From Gnomoniopsis sp. IMI 355080 (lineage: Eukaryota; Ascomycota; Sordariomycetes; Diaporthales; Gnomoniaceae): DNA of 64,000 bases. The position numbers were made by a program, and so were the translations under genes. Shown piece after piece: positions 54,901 through 64,000 of the stretch. The stretch's first letter is position 1; the number at the start of each line of letters is the position of its first letter. The stretch covers positions 41,545-105,544 of the forward strand of contig JAPEVC010000126.1 of assembly GCA_027946555.1 (NCBI GenBank). Direction: 5' to 3'. The notes beneath the pieces were generated by a model, which did no database searches, was not told where the DNA came from, and saw only the letters and a program-made list of their open reading frames with translations.

Positions 54901-55149
54901 CATATTTCTCAGACGCGGGAACGCGCCTTTGCGCGCCGCTGTATCGGGCTGTGATGATGATCGATCCATCTTGCGCGCGAAGGCCTCGGATGGCGTCGTC
55001 CCTCGACTTTCAGAACACGATTGGCGACGAGGACAGATCAAGATGTGAAGCTTGACCGGAGCGTCTAAAGTGTCGATGTCGAGGGAAAAGCGCGAGTGGA
55101 CGTCCAGATCCTCAAGTGGAGACGGAGAGCGGTCTTTCTCTCTAGTCAT
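51943..55149 (-). CDS. 1051-aa protein with a trypsin-like core and C-terminal GIPPxGL repeats
   Basis: Exons 53412-55149 and 51943-53360 join across a 51-nt, multiple-of-three, stop-free intron. Residues 1-160 are Ser/Arg-rich and disordered. Residues 160-390 hold a structured region of unknown family (block RRLYVGWPGLITPPPEALL). Residues 395-620 resemble a trypsin/PA-clan fold: GVTTAH (His420), NATDFALLRL (Asp496) and AGTTGAWVV, where the usual GDSG serine is Thr584. The last 400 residues are Ser/Arg/Pro-rich, with a basic QKRSES-type patch and three GIPPxGL motifs at 912, 963 and the exact C-terminus. It may be an inactive protease-like scaffold, perhaps nuclear, or a Thr-nucleophile enzyme. 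No signal peptide is seen. Family name unknown to me. Confidence 0.8.
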   Translation of the reverse strand: MTREKDRSPSPLEDLDVHSRFSLDIDTLDAPVKLHILICPRRQSCSESRGTTPSEAFARKMDRSSSQPDTAARKGAFPRLRNMSTATVRRLSRPLSMVSGRSISPTRERTPNKLKKTSTPNSIASRASRTSRALGPPDSRRTSLLSGRSSVSRDEKEPLGELPVFGVSQRAYLQSLVSLFSNGNGHSTVGSPQSANTPITDPSSGAANLGLYEYDIHSSAIYQYSKVRRLYVGWPGLITPPPEALLEFEMETLPLLERDLQGISGYLGQQGIRITYELRMSGYASATAETVFLSPTVWILYRASSVGGSQVSVAELHQAVSDIFYLQKGLEIQEGGGRIELTSDRGLIDVDLEEKETVQLSDGGKLSIHIENCQEKYSVCGALCCVTVENEEKEQVQSLCRIGGLLKVNGKYILGVTTAHAMLEGSGIFRDSFNESAESRMPQGQAVDRDEILSESRRVSTWHSVSRDAAVDFLGISMNSRGEMAINRSKPENATDFALLRLSKMPGYVRNKYIPPLAQEPVSIISTASASAAAMHEGHVYIICGGGDVAEGQLVWGSACFIIRGRNFRVRRIQTTRPLSKLSLHYMKTSNSHKVTGAGTTGAWVVRGEVLYGVIIAVYENEPFALMMTVERLFASILGSAFSIRSVELWDGEVPEALLQKVQEQANSSNPPKDTSPAKTRRRTKTETRDHTNGASSSKHAEGINGNGSSSRHMNSSDGTQNLLNHVEDGDQAGEPSADAVADPSQSTRATEELSSPGPSSRRRRQKRSESMASDVSMSGAAHDEQEPPASNGKQRSGTGDSHVSAGTRKINTTVSETLERQDSGFEPAAAPVQSPDRRSPDNEAGGETPRRGLQAPPIRPAEASRNMNLRGGVSPDESSSREVHDDLAEDPDKTPTRSAPPDRRHSYQTVFGKAFGRSLKKAAAPDANHGIPPTGLDGRRPLFSRRRSSAIDPKPGSSRAGSSSNAPNERTSSLTKDSNFGIPPGGLGDRRPLSFIRRLSAQPAAESERPVTDSNRDSTADGPSSSRRSGSIVERPLSFIHRSKGKAPEEPQNTSKKNNFGIPPKGL
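51946..52365 (-). repeat. Degenerate protein repeat GIPPxGL...RRPL
   Basis: Three copies of N(F/H)GIPPxGL at residues 912, 963 and 1043. The first two continue (D/G)RRPL and an RRxS(S)A site, and a fourth partial copy (ERPLSFIHRS) precedes the last motif. The DNA copies are also similar (GGAGGAATGCC in two of them on the plus strand), suggesting short duplications inside the gene. Confidence 0.85.
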
Positions 55150-57577
55150 TCATGCTTTAAAAAAGCGTCCAACAGGCGCCTACGCGGGAGTGAAACAATG
55201 CAAACATCCAGGAATCGCGCTAGAACATCGGGCTTGGCCTTGGTCTCTCGCCCCGACTCCTGTGTTGATGCCACGGAATGCAACGGTACCAATCTCAAAC
55301 ACCAGGGGTGTAGCTGGATGATGGTGCGACGCTACCGTCGGTAGTGGGAAACTTCACCATTCGACGCGAACCATCAACTCAAGTGAGGCGGCATGCGGGC
55401 TCATGGTGTGCTCTCTGCTCCTTCAGATGCCGTGGTTGGGTATACGTCAGGTGCCAACAGGTCCAATCCCTAAACGTGGCAGACTGGCAGTCGCGAGAGA
55501 AAAGAGAGTTTGGGCGCTGCAGCTATTAAAGTTTGCGATGGTCGGCTTTAAGGACATCGCGAGACCGAGCGTTATGATAGAGCATCATACTATGTGTAAG
55601 GGCCTTGGCAAGTATGATGGGGAAAGAAAAGAATGCTCTCGGCTCTCTCTTCGCCTATGCGCCAACAGGAAGCTTTATAACGCTCCAGCAAGCCTTTGTG
55701 GAGGTGTGGCAACCAAATTCTCCTACTAATGTCCTCGTTGCGGATTTGTGCGTACCTGTAAAGATACCCCACTAGAACCCAAGCTTCCTGCAAATATAGC
55801 CCATCTTGTAAGCAGCAAGTTGGTAAAGGGTGGTTCCCGTCCGTGGCCTATACTTCACGCTGGAGTTTCAGAAATCGAAAGGTGAGTGGTACATATCTTC
55901 TGCGACCCCGATTTTCGGCCACATAACCACCGGCAGTCTGCAAAATCGTCACCGCTTGTAGAGTTTCTTGAATGAATAGTAAGTCCGCAGCAGTATATTA
56001 GGTTTTTCTGGATCGAACATGCCTAGGTTCACATCACCAGCTTTCTAAGAACCATAAGCTGAACGTACGGTGCAGATGAAGGACCCCTGCCTAAAAGTCT
56101 GGCTTCGCTATATACAGATTAGGTAGGATTACCATCCACCACCTAGGTTCTCATCGATCTCGGAAAAATACGATTTCAGATGAAGTGGTACCGTGTGTCG
56201 ATCGGTGCAGAGCCAGATTGAGCACGCCCTTTGCTGCTGTAAATTGCGTTGGATACATCGAGATCACCATCATACTTTGCATACCCTCATTGGCTACATC
56301 ACGTGTCATACGATTGCAACAGGCATGATGAAGAAAAGCCAATGCGAATGACTGAGTAGACTAACCCTATATGCTCGATCTTGGAGCCCCACTGTATGAA
56401 TAAATATCTTGCAAGACTGATGTGGTCTCCTCGAGGTGACTACTGGACCTCAGAACAATTCAAGTATAACATCCATATTAACGCCTTACCCCGGGACTGA
56501 TTTAATCGAGTATAGGCAATCAGACTAGGCAGAAACATCGTTTATCCGCCCTATAACCAATTCTGAAACCGGCAGCAACAGGTATCAGCCGAAAGATCAG
56601 GTTGCTAAGAGCATACACCATACTCATCGTTGTCTATCGAAGCAATTTACCCACTGTTTGTGTTTGCGATGTCATGATGATAAAGGGATGTAGTTGTGTA
56701 TATTATCGAAATACTTCCAAGGTTGGGAGTATATTGATGTCTATCCACATGATAGACTCCAGATGCAAGGCTACCTCGGGCGGTCCCGAGGGTGGGCCCT
56801 TGGTCTTGGAATTCGTGTTTCAAGTCGAATAGAAAGCCCCGCCTGACTTGAAGTCGCAGTACGTACTATTATTGTCTCGTAACGTGCCATGTGGCATTAG
56901 TATGGAAAAATGTATGGAGTGCCATTTCAGTCTTCGGTCACACTTGTCTTGTAGCGCACCGAGCCACATGATTTCCGCACAACTGTATCATTGCCTGCAC
57001 AACTTTATGAATTACTTAGGCATCACACTTGCTCAAGGTAAAGCGCAAGTCAAAATCCAGACCACACGTCGGAGAAGATTACTTAAATAGCTAGAGACTT
57101 TTTGGGTAAGGCATGCATTCTTGCTTACCTAGTTTGGTAGCTTGCAATTCCTTCAGCGTGTAAATCAACGCTGCACTGGGACACCGTAGAGTCTATGTGA
57201 AGCCATATAATTTGTGAAATTTCAGTTCGGACCCTGCAGACCCTTGTTTTCTTTGAATCCTACCACATCCCAAGGTAGCAAATTGGTTACGTGGAGAAGA
57301 AGACTTCAGATGTTTCCTAAACTCTCCACAACGAGATCGTTACCTCAAACGGTAACTTTTGGAAGGCAAGAATGCAACCTCGCCGGGATGGCTCAAGTAA
57401 TTGTAGACTGCTATATACCTAGGTAGCTATGAACCGTTTAAAAACAGACGGTGGTCCTATGTCCTGATAATAATAAGAGACCGCGTTCTCTGCCAACCCA
57501 TCTTCACCAAGCTTCGAGGCTCTTCAGACTTCAGCTCACTTGCCGTTTCTAACGATTCCGAGCGTGACACGGCCAAC
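55150..57577. other. 2.4-kb divergent region between the trypsin-like protein and the first P450
   Basis: No gene is supported. It contains CCTAGGTT elements near 56020 and 56141 and an exact TACCTAGGTA at 57416-57425, about 160 nt upstream of the P450 start codon. Confidence 0.45.
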
Positions 57578-59464
57578 ATGGTGTCGTTTAACGCAACATT
57601 ACCCAGCAGCGCGATAGCTCGCCTGCCTCAGCTGCTAGCTGGTCTCAATGCTGAGTCTATCACTTCCAAAAAGCTGACTCCATCAAGCCCCCTTAGCATC
57701 CTCCTCAGCCTCGCCCTTTTCCTCATCGTAACCTACGCCGCCCACCAGCGCGCCCTCCCCAAGCCACTCCCAGGCATTCCATACAATGCCGCCGCGGCGC
57801 GCAGGCTCCTGGGCGATCTCCCCGAACTGTACAGCGCCGCACGCACCCGCGACATGCGCAACTATATGAGCAGCCTGGCGACCCGACACGCAAGCCCGAT
57901 CGTGCAGCTTCTAGGGATCCGGATGACAGGGCGTGGGCCCACGGTCGTGATCAATGACTTTGCCACGACACAGGACATCTTGCTGCGGCGGAGCCACGAG
58001 TTCGACCGCCCACCCAACATGCTGGAGAGCCTGCGAGGGGTCCTTCCATACCATCACATTGCGATGCGGACCGCCGACCCGCAATTCAAACGGAACCGCG
58101 AGCTGGTCAAGGACTTGATGACGCCGGCTTTCTTGCATGGAGTGAATGCGCCCGAGATTTGGCGCGGGGCGGAGCGATTTGTGGACTTGTGGAGGCTCAA
58201 GGCGAGAGTTGCGGGCGGCCGGCCGTTCCTGGCGAAGGAGGACGTGAGCAGGATGATGTTTGACATTATTAGAAATGTGGCTATTGGGAAAGGGGAGACC
58301 ACGTTGTTGGGGACGTATATGAGGCAACTTCGGGCAAAATTCGGGACATATAGGGCGCCGCGTGCGGTCGCGCAGGAGCGTGTGCCGTTTGTGTTTCCCG
58401 AGCCGCCGTACGACGAGACACTCGAGGCGCAAGATCGTATGAACAAGGCACTGACGCCGGCGGTGCCAGTGCCGCCGAGGTGGTATCATGCTATCAATAA
58501 TCGAACATCCAATATGCGTGAGGCATATGCATCCAAGGAGAGGATGTTGAAGAAGCAAATCAACCTGGCTGTCAGGCGCATGGAGGCGGGCGAGCCGCTC
58601 GAGTCTGCGCTGGATTATATGATTAAGAGAGAGCTAGGATCGGCGAAGAAGGAAGACCGAGCTCCTGTATTTGATTCGCCGTATATGCTCGATGAACGTA
58701 TGTGGCCTACCTGCGTATCCATCCAGAATGCGAGGCTAACCCCGTGAACAGTGTATGGCTACCTTGGCGCAGGCCATGATACCACGGCGACAACCTTCCA
58801 GTGGGGCATGAAACATCTCGCCCAACATCCAGAAGTCCAGAAGAAGGCACGAGATAGTCTCCGCGCTGTCTTCAAGGACGCCTACGCTGAAGGTCGTCAG
58901 CCCAGCCAAGTAGAAATCGTCAAGCACCAAGTCCCGTACGTCGACGCTATTATTGAAGAAATCCTGCGCCTCTCGGGTCCTGTTGGGGCCACTGCACGGA
59001 CTACCACCGTGGATACAGTTATCATGGGGCATCACATCCCAAAGGGGACAACGGTTATTATGTCCAGTGTTGGGCCGGGGTTCACCAGTCCGTCCGTCCA
59101 GATGCCGGCGGACGTCGATGGGTACAAGCGGCCAGCTACGTACACCAAACGGGTTGACTGGGACGGCATGTCTCCGGAAAGCTTCCTACCTGAGCGCTGG
59201 CTAACAGAGAACGAGAATGGCGACGTGGTGTATGATGCGCAAGCCGGGCCATTTCTAGCCTTCAGTCTTGGGATCAGAGGATGTTTTGGAATACGGCTGG
59301 CTTACCTGACGCTACGGATGCTGTTCACTATGCTTTTATGGAACTTTGAGCTGGACAGTGTGCCAGAAGAGCTCGACAGTTGGAAAGCGGTTCAGATTCT
59401 CACGAGGAAGCCGGTGCAGTGTTATGTCAGGCTTACAGAGGTAACACCAGGTAATAATGCGTGA
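57578..59464 (+). CDS. Cytochrome P450 monooxygenase (610 aa, family not assigned)
   Basis: Exons 57578-58697 and 58752-59464 (54-nt intron) encode 610 aa. A membrane anchor (residues about 41-56, LSILLSLALFLIVTYA) is followed by the Pro-rich hinge LPKPLPGIPYN. P450 signatures: I-helix GAGHDTTATT right after the intron, the K-helix EEILR, PERW, and the heme loop FSLGIRGCFG with the Cys ligand. The enzyme would sit on the ER and use cytochrome P450 reductase. The protein is about 80-100 residues longer than a typical microsomal P450, owing to an N-terminal extension before the anchor and extra sequence before the I-helix. The substrate cannot be inferred. It resembles fungal P450s of unknown function rather than a housekeeping CYP51 or CYP61. 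Confidence 0.93.
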
Positions 59465-60584
59465 ATGAAAGAGAGTGCTCAGCGACCGGGCCATTTGACC
59501 TAGAGGGTCGGCCGACACAACAGTAATATATATTAGTAGACTAATACCAAATCTCAGCCCACTACCAAAGTCAAATTGTGTCACCTACATGCTACTTGTA
59601 TAGCCTTTGACTCGTGTAACATCTTCAGGTCGGTCAGACGTCGAGACTTTTCGTTAGCCTCCGCTTTGTCTTTCCCCCGGCAACTTGGAACTTTACCCCA
59701 CGGGGAAAACCAACACGCCACGGACCACATTTCGAGCGGCCACAAGATAGTCTTGTTGTCTTGATCTGCTTGGTCCGACCGCTTCGCTTTTTTACTTCGA
59801 CAAACGAAATGGCGAGCGCGAGAAAATCTGCCGTCTGAAATTCCCGGACACGATGTGCGCACTCTTGAATTCCCCGAGGGGAAGGGCTCTTTTTGACGCC
59901 ATGTGCATACATAATATGGGGTTCGTCTAGGTTTATACCACCTAAATTCCCGTGTCTAAATGCCGACTACGTCAATCGCCCTACAAACCTCCCCTATCGG
60001 ATGTGGGACTGCAGAAGTGCTAGCTACAGCATGTGCTCTGTCCGTCCGTCTGTCTCTGTCTGTAGGCCCCACATCCGATAGGGGACACGCCTGACAATGC
60101 CAATGCATCAGCCCCCCCCCAAGGCCCAGGGATATTCCACCACCACCACCGCAGCGAAGCCGAACAGGCGAGCGGCTAAGGTCCCCTCGCCCTGTCTCGC
60201 GGCTCCGAGTGCATGTGCCAAAGAAAACGCAAGGAAAACCACCAAGGTGGGCCAAGGTCGACGACGATACACAACCCACGACAAATGTTTTGTCGAAACT
60301 GCAACAGGGATGCAAAGGCTTCGATGACAGATCCTGTCTCCATTATTGGCTTAACTTGCTAGGGCGCGGGGCAAGAGGAGCGGCTTAGACCCTTGGGGCC
60401 ATTTTGGAACTTGGCCGAAACCCCAGATTTTTGGGAAGCCGTTCAGATCTCTGCTCCAGCCTTTTGTTTTTTTGATAGCATGACCCGCAGGAGAGTCTCA
60501 CGGTGATAAAGCCACCGTCATCCCTCGATCAAGAAAATACATCACTGCTCTTGAACTGTCCCACCAATTCGACATACTAGATCA
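59465..60584. other. Intergenic between the two P450 genes, with a large inverted repeat
   Basis: Contains an 18-bp perfect inverted repeat (see the repeat entry at 59990-60085). The remainder is the 3' region of the first P450 and the promoter of the second. No gene is supported. Confidence 0.5.
59990..60085. repeat. 18-bp perfect inverted repeat with 60-nt spacer
   Basis: Arm 1 (59990-60007) and arm 2 (60068-60085) are exact reverse complements; the core is CCCCTATCGGATGTGGG. Inside the loop, CTACAG (60024-60029) can pair with CTGTAG (60060-60065). The spacer carries CCGT/CTGT short repeats. The element could form a strong hairpin in RNA or DNA, or be a small miniature-element relic. No flanking target-site duplication is obvious. 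Confidence 0.9.
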
Positions 60585-62241
60585 ATGGCTATCATCAACC
60601 TCTTCCTCTCGCCCTGGGCACTCGCGGCCGTCCCTGCCCTCATCCTCGCCTACTACTTATACCCGTACTTTGTCCAGTATGCCGCCCTAAAGGGCATTCC
60701 GGCGCCATTCCCAGCCCAGTTCTCGAATCTCTGGCTTCTGTATGTGGTCAGGCGTGGTGTGCGCTACGAGGTTGTGGACGAGCTGCACAAAAAGCTGGGC
60801 CCTGTGGTGCGCATCCAGCCAAACCACGTCAGTGTAGCCGACGACGATGCTATCCAGGTCATTTACGGGCACGGCAATGGATTTTTGAAGAGGTAGGGTC
60901 ATCACTCATGGGATAGAGCTCCCAAATTTTTCCCACTCAGCCAAGACTATCAAAACAGGAAGACCTTGAGAAACTGACATTACATTGCTCCCCTTCCCCA
61001 GCGAGTACTATGACGCCTTCGTCTCCATCCGGCGCGGACTCTTCAACACCCGCGACCGGCAAGAGCACAGCCGCAAGCGAAAGATTGTCTCGCACACCTT
61101 CTCGCTCAAATCCATCTCCCAATTTGAGCCTTACATGCACCACAACCTGGAGCTCTTCGTCAAGCAATGGGACGATCTCATCGCGCGGGGCAGCACCGGC
61201 GGCAGAAGCAGCCAGCAAGAAGCCCACCTCGACTGCCTCAAGTGGTTCAACTACCTCGCCTTCGACATCATCGGCGACCTCGCCTTTGGTGCGCCCTTTG
61301 GCATGCTACGCGCCGGGGCCGACATTGCCGAGGTGCGCGCCGCCCCAGACGCGCCGCCCCTGTACGCTTCAGCCATTGAGATCCTCAACCGCCGCGGCGA
61401 AGTCAGCGCGACGCTCGGCTGCCTCCCACAGCTCAAGCCCTACGCGAGCTACCTACCCGACCCCTTTTTCAGCCAAGGGGTCGAGGCCGTCCAGAACCTA
61501 GCCGGCATCGCCATCGCGCGCGTCAAGGGCCGCCTAGAGAACCCGCCCGAGGCAGAGCGGTTGGACCTGCTGGCGCGACTAATCCAGGGCCGTGACGAAA
61601 AGGGCGAGCCGCTGGGTCGAGAGGAGTTGACGGCCGAGGCGCTGACGCAGCTCATTGCCGGCAGTGACACGACGAGCAACTCGTCGTGTGCGCTGCTCTA
61701 TCACGTCGCGCGGACACCGGGGTGTCTGGCCAAGCTGCAGGCGGAGCTCGACGGCGCCATCCCGGCGGGCGTCGACGTGCCGACGTACGACATGGTGCGC
61801 GACCTGCCGTACCTCAACGACGTGGTCAACGAGACGCTGCGGTTCCACTCGACGTCGGGCATTGGGCTGCCGCGGCAGATCCCGTACGAAAATGCACAGG
61901 GTGTGCACCTGCTGGGCCACTATTTCCCGCCCGGGACGGTGCTCAGCGTACCGAGCTACACGATGCACCACTCCAAGACGATCTGGGGACCGGACGCGGA
62001 CGACTTCCGGCCAGAAAGGTGGCAGAACGTCACGACGAGGCAGAAGAATGCGTTCATTCCGTTCAGTTATGGGCCAAGGGCGTGTGTGGGCCGGAATGTC
62101 GCGGAGATGGAGATGAAGTTGATTGTGGCGACGTGGGCACGGCGGTATGATGTGGTGTTGGAGCAGGAGATTATGGAAACTCGGGAGGGTTTCTTGAGAA
62201 AGCCGCTGGGGCTGGACATAGCCATCAAGAGGCGATCTTGA
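60585..62241 (+). CDS. bphA: Benzoate 4-monooxygenase, CYP53-type cytochrome P450
   Basis: Exons 60585-60892 and 61002-62241 (109-nt intron, CTGACAT branch, CCCCAG acceptor) encode 515 aa. The protein has the CYP53/BphA pattern: N-terminal anchor (about residues 5-27), VIYGHGNGFLKSEYYDAFVS across the splice, RGLFNTRDRQEHSRKRKIV, FGAPFGML, the I-helix LIAGSDTTSNSS, ETLRFHSTS, PERW, and the heme loop PFSYGPRACVGRN followed by METREGFLRKPLG. CYP53 hydroxylates benzoate to 4-hydroxybenzoate, which enters protocatechuate and beta-ketoadipate catabolism; this also detoxifies plant phenolics. The gene lies about 1.1 kb downstream of another P450 on the same strand. The family call is secure; substrate range is inferred. 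Confidence 0.95.
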
Positions 62242-63514
62242 GACTGCCTAGCTCGGATGGATGGGTGTACTTTCAAAAGGAAAAAGGCCAAACTGACTGG
62301 GTGATTTAAGCATATGGTCTAGGTACAGTACATGCATGCATGTTATAGCGTCTTGATGATTTGTGTCGTTACGTTTTTAGGGCCTCACATAGGCGTCAAG
62401 TGTAGTATTGATCAGTTTTGGAAGTCTAAGGACATCCTGAATCAAATTCTCATGACACGATAGAGACTGTGATTGTTTAATTCCGGTTAACTCTTTTTGC
62501 AAAGATGGAATGAACACTCCTTTGTATTCAGCTCAAATAACCATCACATTCATCGCCTGTTGACATGTTTCAGCGGTATGGATCTCGGCTACGCAACCGA
62601 CTTGGCGATTACATTCACACCTAGCTTGCTGGTGGTAGAGTGTCCATTCGGTATCAATGATTGCTTTAGTAATATTGTCCTTCTCAGAGTGAGATTGTTC
62701 GTATCCATGAAATTTGCGAACCACATCTTGCCTGATCCGTCTTCCTCTCCAAGGTAGCTTAAGCGTTGCAGAAGGACGCATTCGGCACACGTCTCGTTTC
62801 TCCTGACGTTGGCGCCGTTAGGGATTGGCCTTAGCGAACTAGGGTCTTAATTTTGTCACCATGTATAGTAACTTCCGCATCCGATACCCTACACTTAGTG
62901 CGATAGTATGTACTGTACTGTACGTACATTTATACTCCTTTCCATGACCGATGTCTAGCTAGCAATATAAGGTTACCGAAACGGCGCTGCCCAAGCTATC
63001 CCACTTTCCGTGCTGAAAAATGTCCTGCTATGTATGTACAGGCACGCGCTGACCCGAGCTGGAGTCGGACGCAAATCAGACAATGCACCGTTGGGCCATA
63101 ATCCCCAAAATAGCGTCCCATCTCCACGTGGCGCCCACTCTGGTTCCGGCAACGGCCGACTCAATCCCCGATTCTCCAAGTTAGGGGGCGCGTAAGCCTT
63201 GCTCGAATTAGCCACTCCCAGTGCGGTGGGCCGCGCAATTCATGCTCCACTCTTGATGTGAATTGAGCGAAACGCAAGCGTGTCGTAATTAATGGGTGTG
63301 GTGTATGTGTGTGTGTGTCTATTGTGTTTAAAGAAAAAGGGCACCCATGCGCCTCGTTTTGTTTGATTCAAGAGTAGTCTTGGAAATGGAAGGGGGGTTT
63401 ATTCTCTCATTTCTTTTTCTTTTCCCTTGACCAATATATTCTCATCATATTGCTCTTTGTTGTAACTTCAAAGTGCGACATGCTACTGTCGCAAAGCGTG
63501 CGAATAGCTGCATC
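62242..63514. other. Intergenic between the CYP53 gene and the right-edge gene
   Basis: 3' region of the P450 and promoter of the next gene. A GT-rich simple repeat lies near 63297-63320. No gene is supported. Confidence 0.5.
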
Positions 63515-64000
63515 ATGACCATCGCCGGCTACGAACCTCAACATGGGAGCGGAGGCTTCGTCCCCGGCGCTCGCAGTCGGAATATGCGCACGATGGTGGT
63601 TGCGGGCGTGCTGCTGGTGCTGATTTGGACCATCAAGAAGAGTGCACTGTTCAAAGAACATGTGAGTTACTTCTAAACCCTCCCCATCAATTGGTCCCCA
63701 TCTTTTGCCATGTGATGAGAACAAAAACCCCCCAAAAACGTTTTGACTGACCTTCGCCGCCTTCCTTCTTCCAGTATGAATCCGGCTTCGCCATCATCAA
63801 CCCCGACCACGTCCCTCCATCCATCAACAGCAACACCTCCGAGAACCCAAATGCCACCGACGTCCCCGCCGGCCCCGTCCCTGTCGCCCTTCCCGGCGAT
63901 AGCTTCTACCTCACCGATGCGCTACACACCGCGCTCAACCCGCCTGCGCCGCCTGCTCCTCCACCACCTCCACCACCACCACCACCGCCCTTCCCCGACT
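63515..64000 (+). CDS. Type II membrane protein, N-terminal part (cut by the window edge)
   Basis: Exon 1, 63515-63661, encodes 49 aa. After a 113-nt intron (GTGAGT donor, CTGAC branch), exon 2 starts at 63775 with YESGFAIINPD and runs off the window. A short cytosolic segment (residues about 1-22) is followed by one membrane helix (MRTMVVAGVLLVLIWTI), then a luminal or extracellular stem with potential N-glycosylation sites (INSNTSENPNATD). A proline run begins near residue 113. The plan is typical of Golgi type II enzymes such as glycosyltransferases, but the catalytic part lies beyond the window, so no function is assigned. The frame is open to the last base. Confidence 0.7.

Noticed and set aside
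46727..62241. A secondary-metabolite gene cluster (two MFS, two P450 genes)
   Set aside because: No polyketide synthase, peptide synthetase, terpene cyclase, prenyltransferase or pathway regulator lies among them, and the intervening gene is unrelated.

Overview
The window looks like nuclear DNA of a filamentous ascomycete (Pezizomycotina, probably Sordariomycetes, possibly Hypocreales; the order is inference). The reasons are: genes with several short introns (about 50-115 nt) that have GT-AG ends and recognisable CTAAC/CTGAC branch points; typical fungal families (Opi1, Zn2Cys6 regulators, Dal5-type MFS transporters, CYP53, GH12, GH28); no operons; and wide intergenic spaces. I call 19 protein-coding genes, one of them cut by the right edge. 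I see no rRNA gene, no convincing tRNA, no transposon and no CRISPR array.

Layout. 0.4-15.2 kb: a run rich in secreted proteins. It holds a CIA30-domain protein with a signal peptide, a 525-aa protein of unknown function, a 75-aa acidic protein, an endopolygalacturonase (GH28), a single-pass membrane protein, a type-B carboxylesterase and a GH12 endoglucanase/xyloglucanase. Together these suggest contact with plant material. 16.3-18.9 kb: NAD-malic enzyme. 18.9-25.2 kb: a 6.3-kb block without a gene I can support. 25.2-31.1 kb: a C2H2/cysteine-rich nuclear protein with an acidic minisatellite, a MetX-like alpha/beta hydrolase and a polytopic membrane protein. 32.2-34.8 kb: a transcription factor with two complete Zn2Cys6 clusters. 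39.2-46.0 kb: AP-1 mu adaptin and the phospholipid-synthesis repressor Opi1, divergently arranged. 46.7-51.1 kb: two MFS transporters of different families. 51.9-55.1 kb: a 1051-aa protein with a trypsin-like core whose serine position is threonine, and a C-terminal GIPPxGL repeat. 57.6-62.2 kb: two cytochromes P450, the second a CYP53-type benzoate 4-hydroxylase. 63.5 kb to the edge: start of a type II membrane protein.

How they fit. Housekeeping genes (malic enzyme, AP-1 mu, Opi1) are mixed with lineage-variable ones. The hydrolases at the left could release pectin, xyloglucan and ester-linked products. CYP53 would detoxify benzoate-type plant aromatics by feeding 4-hydroxybenzoate to the beta-ketoadipate route. 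No biosynthetic backbone enzyme is present, so I do not call a metabolite cluster. The points most worth a second look are the Ser-to-Thr trypsin-like protein with its terminal repeats, the double Zn2Cys6 regulator, an 18-bp perfect inverted repeat between the P450 genes, and a palindrome TACCTAGGTA dispersed in intergenic DNA.
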